From NCBI GenBank assembly GCA_022511465.1, contig JAFLRM010000008.1, positions 41,391 to 81,099 of the forward strand: a stretch of DNA of 39,709 nt, given 5' to 3'. Source of the DNA: Acetatifactor sp. Its GTDB lineage: Bacteria; Bacillota; Clostridia; Lachnospirales; Lachnospiraceae. The notes beneath the pieces were generated by a model. The model saw only the letters and a list, made by a program, of their open reading frames with translations. It did not search any database and was not told the DNA's origin. Numbering within the stretch: the first letter of the stretch is position 1; the number at the start of each line of letters is the position of its first letter. Made by a program: the position numbers and the translations under genes. Below, piece by piece: positions 15,233 through 23,339 of the stretch.

Positions 15233-16954
15233 ATGAGTTTTATGGAGGAATTCAATTTCTGGCTGAACGATGACTATTTCGACCAGAGTACCAAGGACGA
15301 GCTTCTCGCGATCAAGGACAATGAGGGCGAGATCGAGGAGCGCTTCTATCAGGAGCTTGAGTTCGGAACCGGCGGACTTCGAGGCATTGTGGGCGCGGGA
15401 ACCAATCGTATGAATGTTTACACTGTCCGCAAGGCTACTCAGGGATTGGCCAACTTCATTTTGAAGCAGGGTACGCAGGCTAAGGGAGTGGCAATCTCCT
15501 ATGACAATCGCAATATGTCCCCTGAATTTTCCGAGGAGGCTGCGCTCTGTCTGGCAGCAAACGGCATTAAGGCTTACATATTTGAGTCTTTGAGACCTAC
15601 TCCTGAGCTTTCCTTTGCACTGCGCAAACTGGGCTGTACTGCCGGCATTATGGTGACAGCAAGCCACAATCCCCCCGAGTACAATGGTTACAAGGTATAC
15701 TGGGAAGATGGTGCACAGGTTACCGCCCCCAAGGATAAGCAGATCATCGACGAGGTGAAGGCGATCAAGGATTACCACACCGTAAAGACCATGGATAAGG
15801 ACGCTGCCATTGCGGCCGGCCTGTATCAAGTCATTGGCAAAGAGATTGACGACGCTTACATGGTGGAGTTAAAGAAGCAGATCATCCATCCCGATATCAT
15901 TCAGGAGATGGCCAACGATATTAAGATTGTATACACTCCCCTCTGCGGCACCGGCAACAAGCCCGTGAGACGTGTTCTGGAGGAACTTGGATTTAAGAAT
16001 GTGTATGTAGTTCCCGAGCAGGAGAACCCGGATCCTAAATTTACTACGCTGGAGTATCCGAACCCTGAGGATCCCAAGGCGTTTACCTATGCGCTTCGAC
16101 TGGCGAAGGAGAAGGATGCCGACATTGTGCTGGCCACCGACCCCGATGCAGACCGCCTGGGAGTATATGCCAAGGATCAAAAGACCGGTGAGTATGTGGC
16201 ATTTACCGGCAACATGTCCGGCATGCTGTTGGCAGAGTACACTTTGAGAGAGCATGCGGCTACAGGCACTATGCCTCCTGATCCTGCACTTGTAACCACC
16301 ATCGTGACTACCAACATGACGGTTCCCATTACGCAGTCTTACGGCGTGAAGCTGATCGAAGTGCTGACCGGATTTAAGTTTATCGGCGAGCAGATCAAGC
16401 TGTTCGAGCAGAGCGGAAGCAACAACTACGTGTTTGGTCTTGAGGAGTCCTACGGTTGTCTGGTGGGTACTCACGCGAGAGACAAGGATGCCATCGTGGC
16501 GGTAATGTGTCTGTGCGAGGTTGCCGCTTTCTGCAAGAAGCAGGGCAAGACTTTGTGGGATATGATGCTTGATATGTATGAGAAGTACGGCTACTTTAAG
16601 GAGACCCAGTATACCATCACCCTGAAAGGCATTGACGGCTCCAAGCAGATTGCGGAGATCATGGAGAAGCTTCGCCAGAATCCTCCCAAGGCGTTCGGCG
16701 ATCTGAAGGTTTTGAAGTTTAGGGATTATCAGAATGATGTTGTGCTTGACATGGCTAGCGGTGAGAAGACTACCACAGGCTTGCCAAAGTCCAACGTGCT
16801 CTATTTCGAACTTCCGGATAATTGCTGGTGCTGTGCGCGTCCCTCCGGAACAGAGCCCAAGATCAAATTCTATATGGGTGTTAAGGGAAGCAGCCTGGAG
16901 GATGCAAACGCGAGAGTCGAGAAATTGACAGAGGATGTCAAATCAGTACTGTAA
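15233..16954 (+). CDS. pgcA: Phospho-sugar mutase (alpha-phosphoglucomutase type)
   Basis: This 573-residue enzyme belongs to the alpha-D-phosphohexomutase superfamily. It interconverts glucose-6-phosphate and glucose-1-phosphate through a phosphoserine, here S144 in TASHNPPEYNGYKVYW. The metal-binding loop DPDADRLG, the sugar-binding EESYG and the phosphate-binding RPSGTEPKIKFY are all present in the expected order. The length and the FGTGGLRG start match the long Firmicute phosphoglucomutase group (B. subtilis PgcA-like) rather than the shorter GlmM/ManB group. A strong AGAGGAGG at 15216-15223 precedes ATG 15233. Glucose-1-phosphate feeds dTDP-glucose and UDP-glucose, so the gene supplies the surrounding glycan pathway, including RfbB. 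Phosphomannomutase activity cannot be excluded. Confidence 0.92.
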   Translation: MSFMEEFNFWLNDDYFDQSTKDELLAIKDNEGEIEERFYQELEFGTGGLRGIVGAGTNRMNVYTVRKATQGLANFILKQGTQAKGVAISYDNRNMSPEFSEEAALCLAANGIKAYIFESLRPTPELSFALRKLGCTAGIMVTASHNPPEYNGYKVYWEDGAQVTAPKDKQIIDEVKAIKDYHTVKTMDKDAAIAAGLYQVIGKEIDDAYMVELKKQIIHPDIIQEMANDIKIVYTPLCGTGNKPVRRVLEELGFKNVYVVPEQENPDPKFTTLEYPNPEDPKAFTYALRLAKEKDADIVLATDPDADRLGVYAKDQKTGEYVAFTGNMSGMLLAEYTLREHAATGTMPPDPALVTTIVTTNMTVPITQSYGVKLIEVLTGFKFIGEQIKLFEQSGSNNYVFGLEESYGCLVGTHARDKDAIVAVMCLCEVAAFCKKQGKTLWDMMLDMYEKYGYFKETQYTITLKGIDGSKQIAEIMEKLRQNPPKAFGDLKVLKFRDYQNDVVLDMASGEKTTTGLPKSNVLYFELPDNCWCCARPSGTEPKIKFYMGVKGSSLEDANARVEKLTEDVKSVL

Positions 16955-16990
16955 CAGAAGGCACAAGCTTATATAGAATGAGGTCAACGA

Positions 16991-17029
16991 AGCAACAAAT
17001 CGCCCCTTTTGGGGCGGTCTGTTGCTTTT
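16991..17029 (+). terminator. Intrinsic terminator after the phosphoglucomutase gene
   Basis: AGCAACA (16991-16997) pairs with TGTTGCT (17020-17026), and inside it CGCCCC pairs with GGGGCG around a TTTT loop. A short T-run follows. Confidence 0.75.
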
Positions 17030-17065
17030 GTGTAAATACGAATTGTGTTAAGAGAGGAATTGTGT

Positions 17066-18514
17066 ATGGGAAAGGTGAGCTTGGCAGATATTAGAAAAGC
17101 GTGGTATTATTTGGAGGGGAACGGTTTCATACGAACCTTCTATGCGGTGAAAGAGAAATTGGAGGCTCGCAAAACAGCTTATCATTTTGAGCCGGTCAGC
17201 GAGGAGGAGTGGGACAAGCAGCGGGAGTGGTCCGCGGAGAGGACGATCCGGTTTAGCATTGTAGTTCCTACCTACCGTACCAATGAAGAGTTTCTGCTGG
17301 ATATGCTCCGATCGGTTCAGGATCAGAGCTATCCCCACTGGGAGTTGATCTTGGTGGATGCCACCGAGAACGACAGCGTTAGGCTGCATCTGCGCTCTGC
17401 CTTGGGGGAGATGTTGGAGGAGGTAGGATATGGCGCAGCGGAAAGTGAGCGCAGCTGGAAGGACGGCCGTGTCCGCTATGTGCATCTGATCCGAAACAGC
17501 GGGATCTCGGAAAACACTAACAGAGGACTTGCCTATGCTATGGGGGACTATATCGGACTTTTGGATCACGATGATGTCCTGACGGTTGACGCTCTCTATG
17601 AGATGGCGGCAGCTGTCGAGGCAGGGCGGGAGAAGGGAAACTGTGCCCGGCTTCTCTATTCCGACGAGGATAAGTGTAACAGTGAGCGCACAGAGTATTT
17701 CGAGCCTCATTTTAAGGAAGACTTTAATTTGGATCTGATCTTAACAAATAATTACATCTGTCATTTTATGGTCATGGAGAGTGAAATGATAAAACGGTTG
17801 AAGCTGCGACCGAAGTATGACGGTGCGCAGGACTTTGATCTGGTATTGCGGGCAACGGAAGAGCTTATGGATAGTGCGGAGAAAATTGTTCATATCCCTA
17901 AGGTGCTGTATCACTGGCGATGTCACGCGAACTCCACCGCCGAGAATCCAAAGAGCAAAGAGTATGCTTATGAGGCGGGTAGAGAAGCAGTACAGGATTT
18001 CATGAATGTTAAAAATATCCGCGCCATAGTGCTTCCCTATATCCATGACGGGTATTATCATTGGATGAGCCAGAATGGCCCTTTGGGATGCAGGGGGGAT
18101 CTGGCGGCAATTGGAGGCGGCCTCTATGTGAAAAACAAGCTTGTGGGTGGTCGTATGTCCATGGACGGAGAGGTATTTTACAGGGGATTGCGCCGTCAGT
18201 ATTCCGGCTACATGCACCGTGCCATACTCCAACAAAGTGCGGAAGCGTTGGATATCCGCATGATCTCAGTGAGGAAGGAGTGCTGGGAAGTTTTTGAACA
18301 GGTAACCGGTGTACCATATCGGGAGATAAAAAGGGATAGATGGTTTGACGTTTCTACGCTGCCGGCGGGCACCGATTATCAAGCAGTGAGTCTGGCACTG
18401 TCCAAGGCGCTTCGAGAGAGAGGCTACCGTCTGCTCTACACGCCGAGAAGGAAGGCAAAGTGGAGGCCCAAAATGCGACGGATCAAGCCGATTGGGGGAT
18501 CATCATGGAATTAA
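17066..18514 (+). CDS. GT2 glycosyltransferase
   Basis: The start is ATG 17066, with AGAGAGG at 17051-17057; the GTG at 17045 would lie upstream of that ribosome site. The 482-residue product has a short N-terminal helix and a GT2 domain (RFSIVVPTYRTNEEF, LLDHDDVLT, LLYSDEDKC). It continues with FEPHFKEDFNLDLILTNNY, which closely parallels the first GT2 domain of the tandem enzyme at 13037. The last 150 or so residues form an extra domain without recognisable motifs. The next GT2 gene overlaps its stop by 10 bp, so the pair is translationally coupled. Transfer from a nucleotide-sugar donor to the chain is inferred; the sugar is unknown. Confidence 0.87.
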   Translation: MGKVSLADIRKAWYYLEGNGFIRTFYAVKEKLEARKTAYHFEPVSEEEWDKQREWSAERTIRFSIVVPTYRTNEEFLLDMLRSVQDQSYPHWELILVDATENDSVRLHLRSALGEMLEEVGYGAAESERSWKDGRVRYVHLIRNSGISENTNRGLAYAMGDYIGLLDHDDVLTVDALYEMAAAVEAGREKGNCARLLYSDEDKCNSERTEYFEPHFKEDFNLDLILTNNYICHFMVMESEMIKRLKLRPKYDGAQDFDLVLRATEELMDSAEKIVHIPKVLYHWRCHANSTAENPKSKEYAYEAGREAVQDFMNVKNIRAIVLPYIHDGYYHWMSQNGPLGCRGDLAAIGGGLYVKNKLVGGRMSMDGEVFYRGLRRQYSGYMHRAILQQSAEALDIRMISVRKECWEVFEQVTGVPYREIKRDRWFDVSTLPAGTDYQAVSLALSKALRERGYRLLYTPRRKAKWRPKMRRIKPIGGSSWN

Positions 18515-19488
18515 TAACAATTGTTATTCCAAATTATAATGGCAAAACGTATTTGTCAGATTGCCTGATGTCTCTGGATGCGGAAAGACAGAGGTTGGAC
18601 ACACCCTGCTTCCGCGTGCTTGTGGTGGACAATGGGTCGATCGATGGCAGTGTGCAGCTACTTGCAGAGCGTTGGCCTCAGGTGGAAAAAGTCCTGCTCA
18701 CGGAGAACACCGGCTTCTGCCATGCCGTAAATGTGGGGATCCGGAGAGCGGACACTCCTTATGTAATCCTGCTGAACAATGACACTAAAGTTAAAACAGG
18801 GTTTGTTAAATCGCTGTACAATGCTATTGAGAAAGATACGAAACTTTTCTCTGTCAGTGCACAGATGTTGATGTGGGACAAGCCGGAGCTGATAGATGAT
18901 GCCGGAGATCTGTATTGTGTGTTGGGGTGGGCTTTTGCCAGAGGGAAGGGGCGGCCTGCGAAAACTTATGATCGACCTGCCAGGGTGTTCTCTGCCTGTG
19001 GCGGCGCTGCTATCTATAGGCGCAGCGTTTTTGAGGAGATTGGTCTGTTTGACGAGAAGCATTTTGCCTATCTGGAAGATCTGGATATCGGCTATCGGGC
19101 AAGGATATACGGCTACCGCAATGCCTACGAGCCAGAGGCGCAGGTGCTTCACTTCGGGTCGGCTTCCACGGGTTCGCGTTACAATGAGTTTAAGACTACA
19201 CTGGCCTCCGCCAACAACGTGTATGTGATCGGGAAAAATATGCCATTCTTACAGTTTCTCATCAATTTTCCTTTTCTGTTTTTTGGTTTTTTTGTCAAAG
19301 CACTGTTTTTTTGGAAGAAGGGGATGGGTGTTTTATATCTTCGAGGTCTGAAAAAGGGTCTTGGCCTTGTCCTGTCCGAAGAAGGGCGGAGGCACAAAGT
19401 GCCTTTTTCCATCAAACACTTCAAGAATTATCTTGCCATTCAGTGGGCACTTTATGTAAATACCATAAAATTTTTGACTAAGGGATGA
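18505..19488 (+). CDS. GT2 glycosyltransferase (rhamnosyltransferase-like) with C-terminal membrane segment
   Basis: ATG 18505 follows GGGGG at 18494-18498 and overlaps the end of the previous gene by 10 bp. A longer frame from 18460 would enter that gene without a ribosome site. The 327-residue product begins directly with the GT2 fold (TIVIPNYNGKTYL, VLVVDNGSIDGS), has ILLNNDTKV as the donor-binding motif and LEDLDIGYRARI near the acceptor site. A hydrophobic stretch at about residues 245-270 (FLINFPFLFFGFFVKALFF) and a basic tail suggest membrane association, as in WbbL-type enzymes. The donor is unproven; dTDP-rhamnose is plausible given rfbB. Confidence 0.88.
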   Translation: MELITIVIPNYNGKTYLSDCLMSLDAERQRLDTPCFRVLVVDNGSIDGSVQLLAERWPQVEKVLLTENTGFCHAVNVGIRRADTPYVILLNNDTKVKTGFVKSLYNAIEKDTKLFSVSAQMLMWDKPELIDDAGDLYCVLGWAFARGKGRPAKTYDRPARVFSACGGAAIYRRSVFEEIGLFDEKHFAYLEDLDIGYRARIYGYRNAYEPEAQVLHFGSASTGSRYNEFKTTLASANNVYVIGKNMPFLQFLINFPFLFFGFFVKALFFWKKGMGVLYLRGLKKGLGLVLSEEGRRHKVPFSIKHFKNYLAIQWALYVNTIKFLTKG

Positions 19489-19508
19489 AACCAAACAAAA
19501 TATTAAGA

Positions 19509-19540
19509 TTTCTTAAGAAAGTGCTTCATACATTCTTAAG
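19509..19540 (+). promoter_or_regulatory. Duplicated TTCTTAAG motif upstream of the sugar-transferase promoter
   Basis: TTTCTTAAGAAA at 19509-19520 is a perfect 12-bp palindrome. Its core TTCTTAAG recurs at 19533-19540, 23 bp downstream and directly against the predicted -35. The spacing of about two helix turns and the placement upstream of -35 would suit an activator or response-regulator site; this function is inferred. Confidence 0.4.
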
Positions 19541-19569
19541 TTGTGCTTTTTTATGTGATATTGTAAAAT
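19541..19569 (+). promoter_or_regulatory. Promoter for the initiating sugar-transferase gene
   Basis: TTGTGC (19541-19546), a 17-bp spacer and TAAAAT (19564-19569) form a good vegetative-type promoter. It lies in the 141-bp gap before the gene and implies a separate transcript for the transferase and LCP genes. Confidence 0.62.
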
Positions 19570-19629
19570 ATTCCTAAATGGTGAGAGACCTTTAGACATT
19601 GCCTGACGGCAGACTATCGGGTGACAGTT

Positions 19630-21036
19630 ATGATAAAGGACAATCAGAAGGTATTCAACAGGCTGTTGGTGGTATTGGATGCGTTTATTATCGGAAGTGC
19701 CTTCATCCTGTCTTACTATGTTAAATTTTATATTTTGGAGGATGAACCGGGGATTGGCGTGTTGCCCGTAGAGTATTATTACATGCTTCTGATCTTGATC
19801 GTTCCGGGTTATCTGTTTTTATATTACGGCTGTAATGTATACACGCCGAAGCGTACGGTTAAGCGCAGGCACGAGATTTATCGTATCTGGCAGGCTAACA
19901 CCATCGGTCTTGCTGCACTGATCATCATTCTGTATATGGTTGTTAAGGAGATCAACGTCTCCCGTTCTGTCATCGTCATATTTTATGTTATGAATATCTT
20001 CCTGACCGCTTTCTTCCGGGTAGTGCTGCGAAAGTTCCTGCGTACGATCCGCAGCAAAGGCTACAACCTGAAGCACATCCTTCTGGTGGGGTATTCCCGG
20101 GCGGCTGAGGAATATATCAGACGCATTTTGGACAATCCTCAGTGGGGATATGTGGTGTGTGGTATCCTGGATGATCATATCCCCAGCGGCACCACCTACA
20201 AAGGTGTCAAGGTGCTGGGAAGTATTGGCAATCTGGAGTATATTCTTCCGGAGAACCGTCTGGATGAGATTGCCATTACATTGTCCCTGCGGGACTATGA
20301 TATGTTGGAGGAACTGGTGCACACCTGTGAGAAATCGGGTGTTCATACGAAGTTTATACCGGACTACAACAGTCTGATCCCTACCAGACCTTATACAGAG
20401 GATTTGATGGGATTACCGGTGATCAACATTCGTTATGTACCACTGACCAACACTGGCAACATGATGTTAAAGCGGATCATGGATGTGGCGGGATCGCTGT
20501 TTGGCATCATCATCACCTCTCCTGTCATGCTGGTCGCGGCGCTCTGTGTCAAGTTGAGCAGCCCCGGGCCAGTGATCTTTAAACAGGAAAGAGTAGGTTT
20601 ACACAATAAACCTTTCTATATGTATAAATTCCGTAGCATGGAGACACAGGCTCCTGGAAAAGAAAAGAAGGCTTGGACGGTCAGGGATGACCCAAGGGTC
20701 ACAAATGTGGGAAAGATCCTGCGTCGGACGAGCTTGGACGAGCTTCCGCAGTTGTTCAATATTTTAAAGGGCGATATGAGTCTCGTAGGGCCAAGGCCGG
20801 AACGACCTCTCTTTGTGGAAAAGTTTAGAGAGGAAATTCCCCGCTATATGGTAAAACATCAAGTCAGGCCGGGTTTGACCGGATGGGCGCAAGTCAATGG
20901 ACTGAGAGGAGACACCTCCATCAAAAAGCGCATTGAGTACGATGTCTACTATATTGAGAACTGGACTATGGGATTTGATATAAAAATTATCTTAATGACC
21001 TTTTTTACAGGTTTTGTCAACAAAAATGCATACTAA
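19630..21036 (+). CDS. Polyprenyl glycosylphosphotransferase (initiating sugar-1-phosphate transferase)
   Basis: This WbaP/WcaJ-type enzyme moves a sugar-1-phosphate from a nucleotide sugar to undecaprenyl phosphate and so starts glycan synthesis on the inner membrane face. The N-terminus has four to five hydrophobic segments, followed by a Rossmann-like region (KHILLVGYSRAAEEYIRR). After a further hydrophobic segment (VAGSLFGIIITSPVMLVAAL) comes the catalytic Bac_transf domain with YKFRSME, LDELPQLFNILKGDMSLVGP and RPGLTGWAQVNG. The start is ATG 19630, with GGTGA at 19619-19623; GTG 19621 is possible and would add three residues. The LCP gene follows at 25 bp. The sugar (glucose, galactose or an N-acetylated form) is undetermined. 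Confidence 0.93.
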   Translation: MIKDNQKVFNRLLVVLDAFIIGSAFILSYYVKFYILEDEPGIGVLPVEYYYMLLILIVPGYLFLYYGCNVYTPKRTVKRRHEIYRIWQANTIGLAALIIILYMVVKEINVSRSVIVIFYVMNIFLTAFFRVVLRKFLRTIRSKGYNLKHILLVGYSRAAEEYIRRILDNPQWGYVVCGILDDHIPSGTTYKGVKVLGSIGNLEYILPENRLDEIAITLSLRDYDMLEELVHTCEKSGVHTKFIPDYNSLIPTRPYTEDLMGLPVINIRYVPLTNTGNMMLKRIMDVAGSLFGIIITSPVMLVAALCVKLSSPGPVIFKQERVGLHNKPFYMYKFRSMETQAPGKEKKAWTVRDDPRVTNVGKILRRTSLDELPQLFNILKGDMSLVGPRPERPLFVEKFREEIPRYMVKHQVRPGLTGWAQVNGLRGDTSIKKRIEYDVYYIENWTMGFDIKIILMTFFTGFVNKNAY

Positions 21037-21061
21037 AAGATGCAGGTAAGGAGAAAGTGCT

Positions 21062-22228
21062 ATGGCAACAAGGTCCAACCAGAAAAACAATCAGAATTCA
21101 TCCTCCAAGAGGAAGAGATCCGCGAGGGAACGTGAGGCGAGAAGAAAGACAAAGCTTGTCATATTTGGCGTTGAGATCGCAGTGATCCTCGCCATGCTGG
21201 CCGTCCTCTATGTGGTGATGACAAAGGTCAATGATGAGGGTCCCAAGCTGACCTATCTGGCGCCGGAGAATCTGGCGATCCCGGAGGAAGTGAAGAAGGA
21301 GAGCGAAGAGGGGAGCATGAAGGGCTACGTGAACATTGCATTGTTCGGCGTGGATGCCAGGACGGAGAATACGCTCTATAAGAGCAGCCGAAGCGACAGT
21401 ACCATGATCGCCAGTGTTAACATGGACACCGGTGAGATCCGTCTGGTCAGCGTATATCGTGACACCTACCTGAATCTAGGAAATGACACTTACCAAAAAT
21501 GCAACGCTGCCTACGCAAACGGAGGCGCAGAGCAGGCGATCAAGATGCTGAATATGAATCTGGACATGGATATTAAAGACTTTGTTGCAGTGGGCTATCT
21601 GGGTGTGATCGATGTGGTCGATGGCCTGGGTGGCGTGTATATCGATGTGGATAACGCGGAGTTAAAGCATCTTAACAACTATCAGAAGTCGATGACTGAT
21701 CCCAACCTTAAAGATGCTTACGTGCCGGCGTTAAAAGATTACCCTTACGTTCCTGTAACTCAGACCGGCTATCAGAAACTGAACGGTCTGCAGGCTGCCG
21801 CATACTGCCGTATCCGTTACACTGCAGGCGACGATTTCATGCGTACTGCCCGCCAGAGAGAGGTGTTGAAGGCCATTGAGGATCAGGCGAAGAAGGCCGA
21901 TTATGCGACTTTGTTGAAAGTGTTCAACAGTGTTATCGATGATATTTATACCAGTATTGACGAGAAGGATCTTATGACGTTTTTAGACAATATCTCCAAG
22001 TATAAGATTGTGGAGGAAGGCGGCTTCCCCGAGGAGAGTATGCGAACCACCGGAGATATCAGTTCAAAGGGCAGCTGTGTTGTCCCTCTGGATCTGGAGA
22101 GCAATGTAGTGTGGCTGCATCAGTTCCTCTTTGACGATGAGGATTATCATGTGACCGCCGGTGTTCACGAGATCTCTGAGAAGGTAAGGTCTGACACTGC
22201 ACCGTACATCCGCAACAAATCAAATTAA
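21062..22228 (+). CDS. LytR-CpsA-Psr (LCP) family wall-polymer ligase
   Basis: LCP proteins transfer polymers from undecaprenyl diphosphate to peptidoglycan or proteins outside the cell. This 388-residue protein has a basic cytoplasmic tail, one transmembrane helix (about residues 36-56, LVIFGVEIAVILAMLAVLYV) and an LCP domain. Family features visible are NIALFGVDAR, the SDSTMIASVN strand, the conserved LVSVYRDTYL, VDGLGGVYIDV and the CRIRYTAGDDFMRTARQREV segment with its arginines. AAGGAGA at 21048-21054 precedes ATG 21062. It lies 25 bp after the initiating transferase and ends at a strong terminator, so the two genes form one operon that pairs the first and last steps of wall glycan synthesis. 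Confidence 0.94.
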   Translation: MATRSNQKNNQNSSSKRKRSAREREARRKTKLVIFGVEIAVILAMLAVLYVVMTKVNDEGPKLTYLAPENLAIPEEVKKESEEGSMKGYVNIALFGVDARTENTLYKSSRSDSTMIASVNMDTGEIRLVSVYRDTYLNLGNDTYQKCNAAYANGGAEQAIKMLNMNLDMDIKDFVAVGYLGVIDVVDGLGGVYIDVDNAELKHLNNYQKSMTDPNLKDAYVPALKDYPYVPVTQTGYQKLNGLQAAAYCRIRYTAGDDFMRTARQREVLKAIEDQAKKADYATLLKVFNSVIDDIYTSIDEKDLMTFLDNISKYKIVEEGGFPEESMRTTGDISSKGSCVVPLDLESNVVWLHQFLFDDEDYHVTAGVHEISEKVRSDTAPYIRNKSN

Positions 22229-22244
22229 GCATGAAATTAAACGA

Positions 22245-22271
22245 GGGGGCTTTTGTGAAAAGCCCCCTTTT
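22245..22271 (+). terminator. Strong intrinsic terminator after the LCP gene
   Basis: GGGGGCTTTT (22245-22254) and AAAAGCCCCC (22258-22267) form a perfect 10-bp stem with a 3-nt loop, followed by TTTT. Confidence 0.92.
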
Positions 22272-22295
22272 CCTGTTATCTGCTGTTGGTTTTCC

Positions 22296-22324
22296 TTGTG
22301 TAAAGTTATATTATACGATATAAT
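22296..22324 (+). promoter_or_regulatory. Promoter for the GT2/glmS transcript
   Basis: TTGTGT (22296-22301), 17 bp, then a consensus TATAAT (22319-22324), located between a terminator and the next start codon. Confidence 0.75.
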
Positions 22325-22374
22325 GATTCTGCTGGCGCAGAATTCAAACTGACATCAAAGAGAGGCAGAGTTCA

Positions 22375-23301
22375 ATGGACGTTGACGTGATCATTCCGCT
22401 GTATAAGCCGGGTAAAGAACTGTTTGCCCTTCTGAAGCTTTTGGACAAGCAGACGGTGCCGATCCATCAGATCATCCTGATGAATACGGAGGAGAAATAT
22501 TTTACACAGCTCACTTATGGGAGCAGGGAGCTGGAGAACCATAAAAATGTGAGGGTATACCATCTTTCCAAGAGGGAATTTGACCATGGAAGAACGAGAC
22601 GACGTGGCGTCCAGAAATCTCAGTCGGACATTTTTGTGATGATGACACAGGATGCTGTTCCCGCAGACCAGCACCTGTTGGAGCGCCTGACTGTACATCT
22701 GATGCGGGATGAAAAGGTGGCTGTGGCCTACGCCAGGCAACTTCCCGGAAAGGATTGCGGCGTTTTGGAGCGATTCACCAGACGATTCAACTATCCGGAT
22801 GAATCGCGCATCAAATCTGAGGAAGATCTGGAAGAGCTGGGGATCAAGACGTACATGTGTTCCAATGTGTGTGCTGCTTATCGAAGGGATGTCTATGAGG
22901 AATTGGGAGGCTTTGTGCGACATACCATATTTAATGAGGATATGATCTACGCGGCCGGTGCAATTAAGGCAGGTTACCGGATCGCCTATGAGGCGGAAGC
23001 GTGTGTTTATCATTCCCATAATTATACCAACAGCCAGCAATTTCACCGCAACTTTGATCTGGGAGTGTCTCAGGCGGAGCATCCGGAGGTTTTTGCCGGC
23101 ATATCTTCCGAGAGTGAGGGCAAGAAGCTGGTTCGGGAGGCTACGGCGTATCTGAAAGAGCAGCGCCTGCAGAGAGAGATTCCGCACTTTTATATGCAGT
23201 GTGTCAGCAAGTACGCCGGATATCTGCTGGGGAAGCATTACCGCAGGCTTCCGAAGAGTTTGGTTCTGCGCTTTACAAACAATCGGGAATATTGGCAGTA
23301 G
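22375..23301 (+). CDS. GT2 glycosyltransferase, rhamnosyltransferase-like
   Basis: This 308-residue GT2 enzyme starts with DVDVIIPLYKPGKEL. It carries the segment LSKREFDHGRTRRRGV, which corresponds to the FDHGGTRN signature of bacterial rhamnosyltransferases, followed by VMMTQDAVP as the donor/metal motif. FNEDMIYAAGAIKAGYRIAY near residue 185 fits the acceptor region. Transfer of L-rhamnose from dTDP-rhamnose is therefore likely, consistent with rfbB at 2326. It has its own promoter and an AGAGAGG ribosome site before ATG 22375. glmS follows after 38 bp with no terminator, so the two are probably co-transcribed, linking a glycan enzyme to amino-sugar supply. Confidence 0.88.
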   Translation: MDVDVIIPLYKPGKELFALLKLLDKQTVPIHQIILMNTEEKYFTQLTYGSRELENHKNVRVYHLSKREFDHGRTRRRGVQKSQSDIFVMMTQDAVPADQHLLERLTVHLMRDEKVAVAYARQLPGKDCGVLERFTRRFNYPDESRIKSEEDLEELGIKTYMCSNVCAAYRRDVYEELGGFVRHTIFNEDMIYAAGAIKAGYRIAYEAEACVYHSHNYTNSQQFHRNFDLGVSQAEHPEVFAGISSESEGKKLVREATAYLKEQRLQREIPHFYMQCVSKYAGYLLGKHYRRLPKSLVLRFTNNREYWQ

Positions 23302-23339
23302 GTTTTGTAGATGGATAAAGAGAAAGGAAGGTATCGCGT

